DNA from: Owenia fusiformis
Taxonomy: Eukaryota > Annelida > Polychaeta > Sabellida > Oweniidae
Direction of reading: 5' to 3'
Assembly (NCBI GenBank): GCA_903813345.2
Contig: CAIIXF020000007.1
Span: 35,368,538 to 35,432,537 of the forward strand
DNA: 64,000 nt
The notes beneath the pieces were generated by a model. That model was not told where the DNA came from. It saw nothing but the letters and a program-made list of their open reading frames with translations, and did not search any database. Every line of letters begins with the position of its first letter. The stretch's first letter is position 1. Below are positions 13,043 through 26,700 of the stretch, piece after piece. A program made the position numbers and the translations under genes.

Positions 13043-13095
13043 GAGTGCAAAAATGAAAACAGCGCCGTTTTGAAAAAATCGCCATGTCGTGTGCA
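13043..13095 (-). promoter_or_regulatory. Two candidate metal-response elements near MT-1
   Basis: On the minus strand, TGCACTC (13043-13049) and TGCACAC (13089-13095) both fit the MTF-1 core TGCRCNC. They lie 118-170 bases before the MT-1 start codon. The second site and its surroundings (CCATGTCGTGTGCAAAAATTG) are conserved before MT-2. The transcription start is unknown, so they may fall in the promoter or the 5' leader. Confidence 0.4.
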
Positions 13096-13212
13096 AAAAT
13101 TGATATTAATTGGACTTTGCGAGGATTACCAAGCACTGATTATTCTCCAAGACATCGACTAAGACTACAACCTTTCCGTTGATTCACCAACAACAACACA
13201 ACAACAACAATC

Positions 13213-15071
13213 ATGCCTGATCCATGTACATGCACTACATGCAAAGATGGTAAGTAAACGTATTAATATTGCAAGCGGTCGATATGACAACTAATTAATG
13301 AACAAAATGTCTTGATATCGATGATGCGTTCAAAGAAAATGAAATATTATATATAGCGTTAACTCTTTTATTCGCATATAACAATTTATAATCACAGCAA
13401 CCTTTTATGATATGATATCAACATGTTACGTGGCACATAATTCGTAAAAAAATCAATAATGATATGCTATCCACTATTGAATAAAATTATGCTGTTGGTA
13501 TTAGCAAAACCGTTCATTCCTAAACATATTGGCAATATTGATGTTATACTTATCAAACAAATTTTAAAATTATCAAACATTGTTTATATAGACACTACAA
13601 TAAGTTACTTTTAAAACATGACAGAATTGAAAGATAGGCGCTGGCACAAGTCTTATTAAAATGGGCACAGTTATAACAATAGAAAAGATATATACTATTG
13701 GCTTAAATCAAGAGATTCTTATCACCCTCAAACTTTTTTCTACAATCCGAATCGTTCTTAATTTCGCAAAATTATGGCTTTACTTTTCCATTGAAGATAT
13801 AATAGCAGACCTAACAGTGCGCTTGTAAAGGTTTGGTACCACTCTAACAGCGTATACAACAATCATTGGCAAATTCGATCAAACGCCTTGTGAATGTCTA
13901 AGCGTTCGCGATGTAAACACTGTAGTATTTGCCATGAGTTCGTAGTAAAATTCTTATCAACTCTCCATTAAAGATAACATTACGATTTTAGTTTCCAGTT
14001 TATAGCATCATTTTTTAGTGGACATGGTTGAGGAGATCTATTACAATCAGGTTCACTGCGGGTGTTTCTTGTTTATTGACGCATCAATTAAATTGATTAG
14101 ACAGCGATGCACAATGGGTCCTTTGTCATAAAGGCTTCTAGATCTTAATTTTGTATTTAGGCTTTTGATTTGATACTACTGACTACCCCTTGCTTGGTAT
14201 TTGACTATCTACCTTTGAACAACCGACTTACTCCCATAAAACCCACGTAAAACCAATTAATTTTTATATTAATTTCATAATGATTTCATATTAATTGTTA
14301 TTATTGCGAGATTAATTACTATACAATGATCTAATTTAGACTGATTGTGTGTTTTAGCTTGCAAATGCACTGAGGGCACATGCTGCTGCGCAGGTAGCTG
14401 TAAATGCGCCGACTGCCCAACCAAGAAAGTCACTACTGGAGATGGCTGTCCCTGTGACAAATGTAAGCATACATGAGGTTGAATCATTTGATTAATCGTT
14501 TGCCATTTGATTATCTACTTAACCAGTCTTCAAGAGCTAGCAAAGCTCGCGATCGACTGTTAGGTTGGTTGTATTTGTCATTATTCCTCTGTATTTTCTT
14601 TTTACTGTTGCTCTTCTGTTCTTACTTTACGTTATTCTATGTTTTATGTCACCGTCACAAGTGGCTGGCGCTGTAACAAATGGCAGGTGGCTACATTTTG
14701 CATGTTAATGGCTTGTGATCATGTTAAAGTCACTGTGACCTATTAGTGCAATATCAATAGTACTTAATAGTGTTATGTGTTTACTCTTTTTGATTGGTAC
14801 ATTGCTCGATTTATTAGGTGATGTCAAAATAACGAGTCAAAGGCAGAATTTGATATGAAATGTTTTATTTTGTACTTCAACAAGTCATAAAGACTTCTTA
14901 ATTTCGTATTTAGGCCTTTGATTGGACACTACTGACTACTTTTCGGCATGACAACGTTTACTGTTTCTTATTATGTCTTCTTGTGTATTTGTAGGCAAAG
15001 AATGTGATTGCAGAGATACCTGCTTTGATGCGGACGGGAAATGCACGTGCACTAAAGGATGCTGTCAATAA
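13213..15071 (+). CDS. Metallothionein MT-1
   Basis: This is a small cytosolic protein that binds Zn, Cd or Cu through cysteine thiolates, for metal storage and detoxification. It has three exons: 13213-13249, 14358-14462 and 14995-15071. Introns start GTAAGT or GTAAGC, end in TTTTAG or TTGTAG, and are both phase 1. The spliced frame gives 72 residues with 21 cysteines, one Phe and no His. It starts MPDPCTCTTCKD. Exon 2 gives the first cluster, with CKC, a CCC triplet and CPC, around a short linker CPTKKVTTGDGC. Exon 3 gives the second cluster and ends CTCTKGCCQ. Most cysteines sit in CxC or CC pairs, as in other animal metallothioneins. The start is the first ATG after a CAACAACAA leader that MT-2 shares. 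The open frames in the region are too short to show the gene. Family confidence is high; which animal subfamily it belongs to is not clear to me. Confidence 0.88.
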
Positions 15072-15336
15072 AAAGGCGGTCGACCATACTCTATACATAG
15101 CAATCCATACTCCATGTACATACATAATGGCTGTACTCTGTTGACTGAATAATTCGGACTAATAATCTTTGTTATTCTTCGACGTGAACAGTGAAAAGAT
15201 CTTCATGCTTACGAAGGCCTGTACTGCGTTATAGGCCTGTTCAAATATTTTCATATTCAATCGGTCGAACATTTTACAAATTATTCACGTGTTCAAGATC
15301 ATGCAACCCAAAAGTGATGTTTGTTGATTTGTACAT

Positions 15337-15348
15337 AATAAAAATAAA
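15337..15348 (+). promoter_or_regulatory. Poly(A) signals of MT-1 (two AATAAA in a row)
   Basis: Two AATAAA hexamers at 15337-15342 and 15343-15348 lie about 270 bases after the MT-1 stop. The matching position after MT-2 (28199-28204) also carries AATAAA. Confidence 0.6.
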
Positions 15349-15629
15349 TCTGGGTCATTTTATATGAATACTTTGAACAGGACCTGACCGAGAGAAATGT
15401 CCCTTATTGGGCACTTTTATATATTATTTATATTTATTATTTTATGAGCAATGCAAACATTAAGTCAATCAAGCATGCATTTTATTAACATGATGATGAT
15501 TGCAATAAATTACATTTTATTATTTAACATGATTTAGTCTGTTATTTATAAGATAACCATTTAACTTTATATGATTATTCCCCATTGACCATTTCACTTT
15601 TCACCCAATGAGCATGATGTGATCCGTGT

Positions 15630-17840
15630 CCCATCACATTCATGAGGATGTTTAAGTTCGCAAATATATTTGATGATAGACTATGTTATAGACTAACTAT
15701 GTTATGTATGTTACATAGTAAGGTATTCGAATTTTGTGTCTGTGTTACACCAAAAAAATCCATTATTACGAAACTTTTTTGTCAAAATGACTAATGACCA
15801 TACATTTGTTAAATAGCCTACATAATTTTTTATCATTATCATCATCCATTGCTTAGTGCACATAAAAATAAGTTTGAATCCATAGATATCAAAAAAATTA
15901 ATGTAATACTCATTGCTTTTAGCTCAGACGCTGAGCTATTACAGTCAGTCAACCTTCATATGTCGGCCCGTTGGTTTAAAACATAACCCGGGCCAAATAC
16001 TAGTGAATTGGCCTTCTTTATATTTTTTTGAAAGATGTAAAATGGTATGGTGTTAAGTACGCAGCATTTTTGATCCTCCTTTTATGTGACATTATTTTCC
16101 CACCCGACTAGAAGTGTTTTATAAACTGTAATATATGTGATCCGAGGGTTTTTATTCCGCACCATTTATGTCAGGCAATGATAATCCATAAGACATGTAT
16201 TCCATTTACCAAAAATAACTGTCTGTTTCACTTCAATGTTTTCCAAACTCATTTTGTGCCATTGTGAATTGTGACCCATCAAACATATCTTTATTAGGCT
16301 ATTATGTGTTTTGGTCCTCAATCAATCTGACACCACTGAGCCTCCACAGAACAATGGTTCTATATTATGCATTACTTCAGGGCCTTTGAACTACCTTATA
16401 CATTGTGACTGACTATACAATTAGATAATTATAAAGATTACGCTATTCATAAATAAAGTTCCAATTTTATTTGTGCAGTAGTTCATTTACTTTCATTATT
16501 TTGTTGCAAAAGAAAAAGAAAAATAGATGGCAGTTATAGGTCAATTAGAGAGTTCTGTCTGTCGCAATTTGAAATCAAAACAACACTTAATATTTTTATA
16601 CATATAACTCACTCTACTATACCTTGCATTCGGCTTTCATGAGCAACGAATTTGGCTTATTAGTAATGATTATATATTTGTTTTTATTTGTCTGTTCCTT
16701 ATTAATGGTTTATCGGTTGAAAATTAGATGCTAGTAAGGCACTTTCAAAAATATATTAAACAATTCAATTAGACAAACAAAGTATCTTATGCATTTCTAG
16801 GTGTTAGGTATAGTAGTGTGTAACTTGTTACAGACTTGTAACGTAGCATTTGGTTAAAGACCCCATATACAGTTTAAACCACTTTTACTTATATTATAGT
16901 CTTGCTCATTGTTATCAAAATACGATAAGTGAAACTTTTCAATCTCTTTTCAATTTCAAAATGGTGATTTTGAAGGACTTTTTGTTCCAATGGATTTTGA
17001 ATTTATTTCAAATATTTTCATTTGTTTTCACCAGCATATATTAATAAGCAGTAATTCACACCAATGGATAGCATACGTCCCAATCTATTTTATGTTGAAA
17101 AATTAAGGAAATTGCTGGTTAAAGAATAAGAGAGAAATGAGCTCACAAGCGCAAAAAAGTGGCCCAGAGAAAAATACATTTAAAAATGTAAATTCTCGTT
17201 GAGACCAATTGTGCAGAAATGTTTTAAACATGATAAACACTTATTTTCAACTAATATAGGGCTTTAATATTGTTTTATTTTCAAAAATTAGCATATGTAG
17301 AAAAGATTTAGAGGAGAAAGAATTGATGAATTTTGGAGATATTTTTTACACCCTAAATGACACCACGGCGTAACCTGATGACATCACATACTTTAAAAAA
17401 TGCCATACAATTTAATGCATACTTTGAAAATTAAATTCATTTGTTGATATTATGTTTAAATTATTATAACCTTTACTTGATCTATCCAATGGAGTGTAGA
17501 ACATAATATGTCTTGTAAGGCAAAGAGTTGTATTTGATGGTCAATCGTTTGCTGCTAAAATGGCGGGAAATTATATATTCGAAAATTCCAACAACTTTTT
17601 TCAAAGGCCATTTTTTCAGAAAATTTCCAAAAATTTCTAAGATATACAAAGTCTGAAAGGATATATTTTCAATGACATTTTTTGCAAGGGTCAAGTATTG
17701 GTCAAGTATTGGCAAAACATCACAACATCTCCTCACCTTGGTAACCATGCACAAGTGCGTTATTGATTATTTCATGCACTGCTGTCATGTGAAACACTCT
17801 GTTAGGATTGGCTAGAATCGGACACACCTTGCCAAGCTAT
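15630..17840. other. Gene-free spacer between locus copies
   Basis: No gene is recognised. Short AT-rich open frames here show no domain, no splice-site support and no counterpart in the other copies. The only structured item is the 215-bp repeat at 16608-16822. Confidence 0.4.
16608..16822. mobile_element. Short TIR element CACTCTACTATACC, copy 1
   Basis: About 215 bp, starting CACTCTACTATACCTTG and ending GGTATAGTAGTGTG. It is flanked by TAACT on both sides, a possible 5-bp target duplication. A second copy at about 34571-34783 matches along its whole length, including TTTTTATTTGTCTG and CCTTATTAATGGTTTATCGG. It is non-coding. Confidence 0.65.
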
Positions 17841-17849
17841 GTGTTACAT

Positions 17850-19990
17850 TATGATTGTGCCGTATAAGACTAGCTTTTCTCGTTTGCCATATGCAATATA
17901 TCAAACGATCAAAATGTTAGCCTCGCCAACTTATACATCGACGATTTCTTGCCTCGTTTACAAAAATTGCCTCGTTGACATACATATTGTCTCACTGCAT
18001 CCTCCCACTTTGAAATCCTAGCTAGCTTTTTGACTCATTGACAGAAAAAACGTTCAAAATATAAATAGCGTTTCAAAACAAATTAACACATCCCCTAATG
18101 ACAAAAAATGTTTTGTGACCATTCGTAAGTTTTTTGGTATGACTAAGTAGGTTGTAATTGCTGTAAAAAATGATTTATTCGAATAAAACAAAACAAAACA
18201 ATACATTAATGCCTTACATACAATTGATATACTAAGTCGAGTGACACTTGACCGTTCTAAATACCTCTTAAATGACTTTTCGATCAATAAACAATCACCT
18301 TTGTTTACTTTTACTCAAGGTTACCACAAACATTATTTACATCAGTTCACAACCGAATGCTTCCAAGTAGCTGATCTGAGTAACTGGAATAGCAAATACC
18401 ATCGCTCTTAACATGAACCATTCAGCTGTGTTTAAATTTTGACTATTTTTAATATTATTGTAAATAAATATAGGCGATAAGATATTGATCAACATGCGCA
18501 TGAAACCTGAAGTTTGAAATTTTAATCTTTACCATTGTTTCAGTTATATAATCTAAACACCTTGCGAGTATAAGATGACCATTTCGCAAGTCATGGATTT
18601 AAACTGAGATATATTATATTTCACTCTGTGCTTGATGGAATTACTCAGATGCGAGTAGGTAGTTACCAGTTTCGCCACCAGGTGGCTGATTCGGGGGAAA
18701 TAACATGGCAGGGTATTACAAACCCTTCATCAGTTTTAGTGGTTCACTTTTCATATTACCCTTATGTATCTGATAGTTATACAAATTAAAATATGTCCAG
18801 TAAAGGAAAATGTTATCTGCCCAACACAAGAAAAGATATTCCACTTTTTGTGATTTTACAACATGGGATCTATGGGGAATCTCCCCGACCTAAAGAAAAT
18901 TAAATTTTCAAAGTTGATAAACTCTTTTCAAAACCACATTTCTAGATGTAATTTTACATGTAGATTCCAAATATGACATCAGTTTGACTGGATTTTCAAT
19001 TTTTAATGACGTAAATCAAGATTATTTCTACTCGCACCTAGTCTATTGGCTATTTTGATGAATCAATTTCAATATTATACGTAATTCAAACAATCGTCTT
19101 TGGAGTTTTCTTTTACTTCAAATTTTATATTGGTTTCCATTGGCAAACCTTATAAAATTGTTTGATCCATCGGAAGATAGCTATAGGATATTGACCATTA
19201 TGAAATCCACATTTTGTCAGTAAATAGTATAATGTTAACTTCATATGTTCATTGGTTCGATCACTTGATCATCCAGAAACTTTGAAACTTGCGTAGTTGT
19301 GTTGTTGAGATGGGACTTTGGTTAACTACATTGCCAATTAACCCCAAAATTTACAAGTTGGCTTAACTATAAAGTCCAAAGTTTCTAAATTACGGCGAAC
19401 CGAAAAGTAAATTTTGATGGCAATAAATGCACTCGCTTAACACAAAAATATTAAATATATAAGATCTAGTGCATATATACAATAAAATGCTAAATTTTGG
19501 TTCCACAAGTCTGCCATTTATTGTGATTACGCATCAGACTAAACAGTTTACTCTCTGTAGATCTCTCTTTGATACTTCAGAATTAACTTACTAGTATATT
19601 TGAAAATATACCTTTTATCCCGTGTGTAAATAATATAAAATACATATTTATTAACTCATTTATTAAATAAGACGTCATGATGATTGTCACAACGGGTCCT
19701 CACTAGTTCTTTTTCGATTCATTTTTCATTTGGCGGAAATGAAGTTATACTAAGGAGTCAGTTGGACAGTTTAATTTTTATCTCCCGAGTTGCCTTATAG
19801 CCCTCGGGATCAAGGGTTAAAAATGTCTTCATCTTATCTGAACTTTACATACATTCTCCGAAAACGTTGAAATGAGTGAGTTCAGTCATGAGAATTACAA
19901 TATTTTCACGATCACGTTTTCCATTGATTCGACCGTTTGCCAATTGAACTCCTTTGCTTACTATCTCGCGATCTAAATAGTAGTAAACTG
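17850..19990 (+). repeat. Partial copy of the metallothionein-locus flank (copy 2a, no metallothionein)
   Basis: From about 18222 this block is nearly identical to 20112 onward, including CTTGACTGTTCTAAATACC-like sequence, ATCCATCGGAAGATAGCTAT and the GTCACAACGGGTCCTCACTAG stretch. It stops being collinear at about 19980, well before where metallothionein exons would lie. It contains a MITE at 18648-19043 that copy 2b lacks. Confidence 0.8.
18648..19043. mobile_element. MITE with TIR ATGCGAGTAG, copy 1 (present in 2a, absent in 2b)
   Basis: It begins GATGCGAGTAGGTAG and ends CTACTCGCACCTAGTC. The flanks GTGCTTGA and TTTTGATGAAT continue directly into each other in the sister copy near 20538-20570, which is an empty site. 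A second full copy is at 30291-30724. It is non-coding. Confidence 0.75.
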
Positions 19991-22900
19991 TTGTAATAGT
20001 ATAAGTATTTTCATCGCAGGTTAAGTAAATAAAAATTCAAAGGTAAAGAGGCTTTAACACGTAGTTCAATGGGGGAAAAAAGGTTGCCAAACTTATGGAG
20101 GGGAGTGTACAATTGATATACTATAAATCGAGTGACACTTGACTGTTCTAAATACCTTTTAAATGACTTTTCGATCAATAAACAATCACCTTTGTTTACT
20201 TTTACTCAACGTGACCACAAACATTATTTACACCAGTTCACAACCGAATGTTTCCAAGTAGCTGATCTGAGTAACTGGAATAGCAAATACTTTCTCTCTT
20301 CACATGAACCATTCAATTGTGTGCCAATTTTGTCCATTTTTAATATTATCGTGAATACATATATAGGCGATAAGACATTAATAAACATGCGCATGAGACC
20401 TGAAGTTTGAAATTTAAAAAAGCTCCATCTTTATCATTATTTCAGTTTTTCTAATCTGAACTCCTTGCGAGTATAAGATGACCATTTCGCAATTCATGGA
20501 TTTAAACTGAGATATATTATATTTCACTCTGTGCTTGACGAAAATGGTTACTTTGATGAATTAATTTCAATATGATACGTAATTCAAACAATCGTCTTTG
20601 GAATTATCTTTTACTATATTGGTTTCCATTGGCAAACCTTATAAAATTGTTTGATCCATCGGAAGATAGCTATAGTATATTGACCATCGTTATGAAATCC
20701 ACATTTTGTCAGTAAATATCATTATAATGTTAACTTCATATGTTCATTGGTTCGATCACTTGATCATCCAGAAACTTTGAAACTTGCGTAGTTGTGTTGT
20801 TGAGATGGGACTTTGGTTAACTTTATGGCCAATTAACTCCAAAATTTACAATTTGGCTTAAATATAAAGTCCAAAGTTTCTAAATTACGGCGAACCGAAA
20901 AGTAAATTTTGATGCACTCGCTTAACACAAAAATATTAAATAAATAAAATCTAGTGCATATATACAATATTAAAATGCTAAATTTTGGTACCACAAGTCT
21001 GCCATTTTTTGTGATTACGCACCAGACTAAACAGTTTACTCTCTGTATATCTCTCTATGATACTTCACAATTAATATAACTTATTATTTGAAAATATACC
21101 TTTTATCCCGTGTGTAAATAATATAAAATACATATTTATTAACTCATTTATTAAATAAGACGTCATGATGATTGTCACAATGGGTCCTCACTAGTTCTTT
21201 TCGATTCATTTTTCATTTGGCGGAAATGAAGTTATACTAAGGAGTCCATTTGGACAGTTTAATTTTTATCTCCCGTGTTGCCTTATAGCCCTCGGGATCA
21301 AGGGATAAAAATGTCTTCATCTTATCTGAACTTTACATACGTTCTCCGAAAACGTTGAAATGAGTGAGTTCAGTAATGAGAATTACAATATTTTCACGAT
21401 CACGTTTTCCATTGATCCGACCGTTTGCATTGAACTCCTTTGCTTACTATCTCGCGATCAATGTTGTCTGAATATTTTTAAGCATTTTGTCAAAACCTTA
21501 TCATTAAAATACATGGATACAGACAGCTGTATTGTTTCAGTTACTCCATTCGATGGTACTTAATTCAATCCAGAGATGACATCATCTTGCTCCATCTGTA
21601 TATTTTTAATAACCACATTTGAAGATAAAATGACAAAAATGACAGCAACTACAGGAGCTAGGTAACCATATCCAGTTTGATGACTGGGGAGTGTCTATTC
21701 CAAAATACATGTTTATTATAAAGCAAGAGGTGTCAATTGTATTCATAGTACTTTTTATTAATTTTATGTCATTAGTATTTATACATTTTCAGCTAACGAT
21801 CACACAAAAATGAATCAAAATGTTATATTTACTTGGATTGCAATAAATAGTGGGCCTTTCATATTTTCGTTCAGAATTCCAGCGTAGGCACTTATAAAAA
21901 ATAATAAAAACGAGTACTCTAAAATGGTTTAGAATAAGCTGTAATTTATCTCATCCTCTTTTTACTTACAATATAAGAGGATATGTATTCTATGAGATTT
22001 TTAGAATTAACACGAATTTCAAAATAACTCTTATTATTAATTTGTTGGGTTGATTTTACTATATTTGTTAATTACACTCACACTATGATTTTTCACGTGT
22101 ATCTTATCAGCACAGATTGGTCATTCAAATGTCATGGCCACGGGCAATCCCGATTTGATAACGTACTTATCTGTATTCTATCTTTTGTTTAAAGTTTCGA
22201 ATTGCCCAAATATCTATCGTATGTCATAAAATTCAAAATCAATTCAGTTTAAATGAATAAAAGTGAGCTAATAAAGTTTGATAACCAACATGGAAATTGT
22301 ATTTATCAATATACGTGTCGCACCGCAGATAAGAAGCTGTATACTACAGGGTAACACAAACTACAGAGACGTTCTGATTTTATTTGCTGATTATATTGTA
22401 TACAATGAGTCAGGATTAAACTACTATTTTATTGGAAGCTCATTTAAATATGAATAGTACCTGACACAATGCCATTCATATCTAAATGAGTTGGTCATAA
22501 AATGAAATGTTAATAAGGTAGCCGACGGGAAATGGTTGCATTCGCGAATACAAGGCTACCTTACTGAAATATAGCGCGGTCGACAAAGTAGGGCCCCACG
22601 ACGCTCTGTGCTGCTTCACATAGAGAACGTACTCTTTATGAGGAATTTTCATTTCAAATATGTTCAATGATCATGACCCATGGTCGCAGCAGTGGTCTGA
22701 GAACTGTAGGATAGAACTCCGCAATAATAAATGTTAAGACTTTTTTTTATCTAAATACATGCATTTGACAATATTGTTAGAAACAATCCCAGATATTCAC
22801 AAAAAAGATGCTACTGTACTACTTTACCCATTAAGTAAATTCGCTTCAACTATTGCAATAAACTTAAAGTTCATACAATAAGCAAAAAACATAATATTGC

Positions 22901-23592
22901 GATTGATAAAGAAAATATAAGAAAGCGGCTTTACATTACTCGACTTCCAAGTTCTTATGACACAAGCTGGAGCAACCGAAACATTGTGAACCAAAATGCA
23001 TTACTCAAGCCTCTAGCCAAGTTCCATCACATCTTGCATGCCCACCAGCCATGTTCTCTGGTTAACCTTGTAAAACTTATATCCACAGTGAATATTCAAT
23101 TTAAAGTTATTCCATACCATATATTTTGCATTATCTCGTCTGACTTTCAAACAGACGGGACTGCCAAATTTAAAAACATTTAAAATTCTCAAATTGTCGT
23201 GTAAGAGTGGCTGTTTGGTCGGAATTTCATCCCGAAACTATTATGCTCTCCAAACACAATGAATAACCTTTGTGTAGACGGAAATAAGAACTAACACTTT
23301 CAAAGGTGATACAGGTAGTATGTTTATCGTAATTTTGTTCATAAATAGCAAGTGAGTAAGAATATAATCGTAGACTAATGAATACGTTATATTTGCGATT
23401 TCAAGGCAGACACAAACAAGAAATACATTCCAGTGATTGCCTTGAAGGGAAGAAGGTAAGCTTAGCCCATTCCACTTATGGATTGCATACACATGGGAAC
23501 GGTTACATCATATGAGTTATAAAAGGACACCATGTATCTTTGTTACTCATTTTACTACAGCCTCCACAATATTTCATTCACACAATCGTACC

Positions 23593-23644
23593 GTGTGCAA
23601 AGAAATCAAAATAGCGCCAAAATAGCAGTGCCATGTCGTGTGCA
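23593..23644 (-). promoter_or_regulatory. Two candidate metal-response elements near MT-2
   Basis: On the minus strand, TGCACAC occurs at 23593-23599 and 23638-23644, matching TGCRCNC, 119-170 bases before the MT-2 ATG. A TATAAAA at 23518-23524 lies upstream of both. If it is the true TATA box, the sites would be in the 5' leader. That TATA is not conserved in MT-1. Confidence 0.4.
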
Positions 23645-23762
23645 AAAATTGATATTTATTGGTCTTTGCGACATTTTCCAAACACTTGCTGATTATTCTC
23701 GACGATATCAATTAGCGCTACAACCTTCTCGTTGATTCACCAACAACACAACAACAACAATC

Positions 23763-26700
23763 ATGTCTGACCCATGCTCTGATTGCAAAGATGGTAAGCA
23801 TAAGTATTAATATACTTAACAACGGTTATATATATAATAGTATTTTATTTGTACTGATGCCCTTTTAGGGCCAAACGTACATCCAACATATAATTTTCAA
23901 TAGCAGTAAAATAGCATTAAAGTAAAGAAAATAGGATTACATTATTCAAATATAAGACACTTTGATATAAGAATCCTTTCTCTACCAATCATTAGATAAT
24001 TTATCATGTCAGAAGATTTTTTAATGTGTTCCCCTCACTCATCAAGAGAAAAATTGTCTTTAATGGTCATTCATGTTTTTGAAATACTACACAGGTTTTC
24101 AAGTTTTTCGATATGAGATTTTCTGATATATTCCTATTGTTAACATTTTTAGTGTGTTTCATCTTCTATAACCGAGTCCTTACATATTTTGCACAATTTA
24201 CACAACTGAGTATTAATACATGATTAACATGTTATGTGACACATATTTTATAGCAAACCAATCGTGCATGCTAACCTATTGGCGATATTGATTGTTAAAA
24301 TTATTTAACTAATGCTTACTGTACATTTTTGTATCTATATTTTGAAGACAAAAATGCACTAAATGACAGACAATAACTTTAAATGACAGAAAGATAAACG
24401 CTGACGCTAATAAGAAGAGGCAAATTTATAACAATATATAAGATGAACACATGGGGTTACATATTGCCTGGGTCCCATGATCTGATTCATCATCTGATTT
24501 TTTTCATTGCAATTGAGTATTTTGTTGAGAATTGTATTCAGTTTTGAACAAAATACTCGAGCGCCCGGGCGCCGGCCAATGAATCGGAACAAATGTGACC
24601 CAGGCATAACGAGAACCTTATCAAACCAACACTTTATTTTCAACTATATCTAAGTCGTTGTTAAATGTGCAAAACTATAAGTTTATTTTTTCATTGAACA
24701 AAATATAATTGCAAGTGCGCTTGCAAAGGTTTGGCTCTACGCCAATGTCGCTTTTAGCTAGCGTTTAAAAAATCATTGACGAAACCGATCAAACGCCTTA
24801 TGAATGTCAAAGCGATCCCATGTAAACACTGTAGTATTTGCCACGAGGTCGTAGTAAATTCTAACCAACTGTTCATTGATCAAGGCCACCTAAGCATTAG
24901 CGTCTCCATTTTCAGTTTATTACATCATGTTCTAGTAGACAAAGTGGGGAGTTTGTTAATTGTATTGACTCATTGTAAAATTATCATAGTAAATTAATTT
25001 ATATGTCAAATACCAATACCATACCAAATCTATACAAGCTCTCAGAATGGTGTTTTTAAAACAAAGAATATGCAATTCAAAAATGTTGTGTCTTTAAAAC
25101 ATTCAAACTAATAATATTTTCAAATACACATTAATTGAGATTTTGAACATGAATAAACGATATTGATTCTCGATGTTGATCTATGTATTCATTTATTTTT
25201 AAATATTCGTATGATGTCCCAAATACGCATATATACGAGGGGTGATCAGGAATTTCTGGACCATTGGCTCTATTTTTGCCATTTTTATCCTTACAAATAT
25301 TAACAAAAATAATAGGATAATGATGGCATAGAACAATGAAATCTTCATGCTGTGATCCCATATATTTGGGTTATATTGTGTGAAAAAAATCAGTAAGAAA
25401 GGATAAAAATGGCAAAATAGAGCCAATTGTCCAGAAATTCCTGATCACCCCTCGTATATAAGAATATATATTTCTTACAGTTAATGTACAACCTACCGTG
25501 AACGGTTTAATGAATATCCATGAATATTAATTAATTTACAATTATACAATTTTACAAATAATACAATTGTCCTCGTGATTTTGTTAATTATGAATCAAAT
25601 ATTATTTTGTACCTTGGTCCCCTTTCCGACAGGCACTGGGTTTAATTGTCTTCTATCAATTATAAAAATAACTGGAAGTCATTGTATTTGAAGAATGCTT
25701 GATGGTTTACTGTAGAGTAATCATAGTTTCTCCCGCCAAACCATCACCTTTAAAAGGGTAGATCCAATTTAGATTAGCTTATAGGTGTGCTTCGTTTTGT
25801 CTCGAGGGAATGCCATGTCACCTAGATCTCACAGACCTGTTGGTAAATTAATGAAGGTATTCTATCAAAGTGTGCAATTTGCAACCAGGCTCCCAGTAAC
25901 TCTTATTGGTTACAATTTCCTATGATGTAACTAATTATTTGTAGTAACAATAAAAGTATAATTGAAATTTACATGGACCCATGTTTTATTGCCATAGTAA
26001 TTGTGGAAATTTACCAGCCAATAGTGAGACACGAGTGTACCTTTTGAGGGTGTGTGTTGTTGAGATAAGGTTCAAGATAAGTCATTTCCTGTGTCTAGCT
26101 GGACACATGCCAAATTAAAATTGGTACAATGCCAAACGACTTTTATAGTACTTATGTCTATGGAGTACGTGTAATTCCTGTATCACTTAAATATGGGAGT
26201 TTTATCATCTCCCAGTCTCACCAAAATTTAGATGTAGTTACTTGTCTAGCACCAAACAATGTAAGTCCTTATCTTTCATTCATTCTTGACACGTATCCAA
26301 ATATTTGTGAACTTTAGTGGCCACTTAAAACATTTATTGCAATCAAGTTCACTGCCGGTATTTCTTGTTTACTGACGCATCACAAGTTGATTTCACATCG
26401 ATGCACAATGAAAAAAACATCGATGCAATATGGGTCCTTTAAAAATGCTTTTATGTCTGATTAAGTAAGTTTGCCGAGTCAAGCCTTCGTAATCGTTTGT
26501 TTAAATTACTACTTTCTGGAATGTGTAAGGCGGGAATATTATGTTAATGTATTTCATCCCGCCAAAAGGCGATTCAGCTATTGGTTGATTTGATAACACA
26601 TATAATTTCATCTTGGCGCTTAGCAACTATCCTATTTACCAAACGATAACCCTCTATCAAATAATACATTAGGCCTATTAGCATACCAAGTGTCCTTAGA

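Larger units (their letters stand above)
2830..15620 (+). repeat. Duplicated metallothionein locus, copy 1
   Basis: Sequence from about 2830 to 3890 and from about 9430 to 15620 is collinear with 17850-19990 and 20110-28470. Anchor matches include CGATTTCTTGCCTCGTT (2936 and 17940), GTCACAACGGATTCTCACTTG (9931, cf. 19687 and 21174), AATGAATCAAAATGTTAT (about 10928 and 21810), the three metallothionein exons, and the 3' flank GGACCTGACCGAGAGA (15380 and 28239). The gap at 3932-9416 is an inserted mobile element absent from the other copies. Divergence from the MT-2 copy is clear, so this duplication is older than the 17.85/20.1-kb one. Confidence 0.8.

Noticed and set aside
17850-20110. A third metallothionein in flank copy 2a
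   Set aside because: Similarity ends near 19980, before the region where exons would lie, and no cysteine-rich exon is present.
25131-25426. Minus-strand open frames in MT-2 intron 1
   Set aside because: Products of the hairpin MITE; the two overlapping frames mirror each other's arms.
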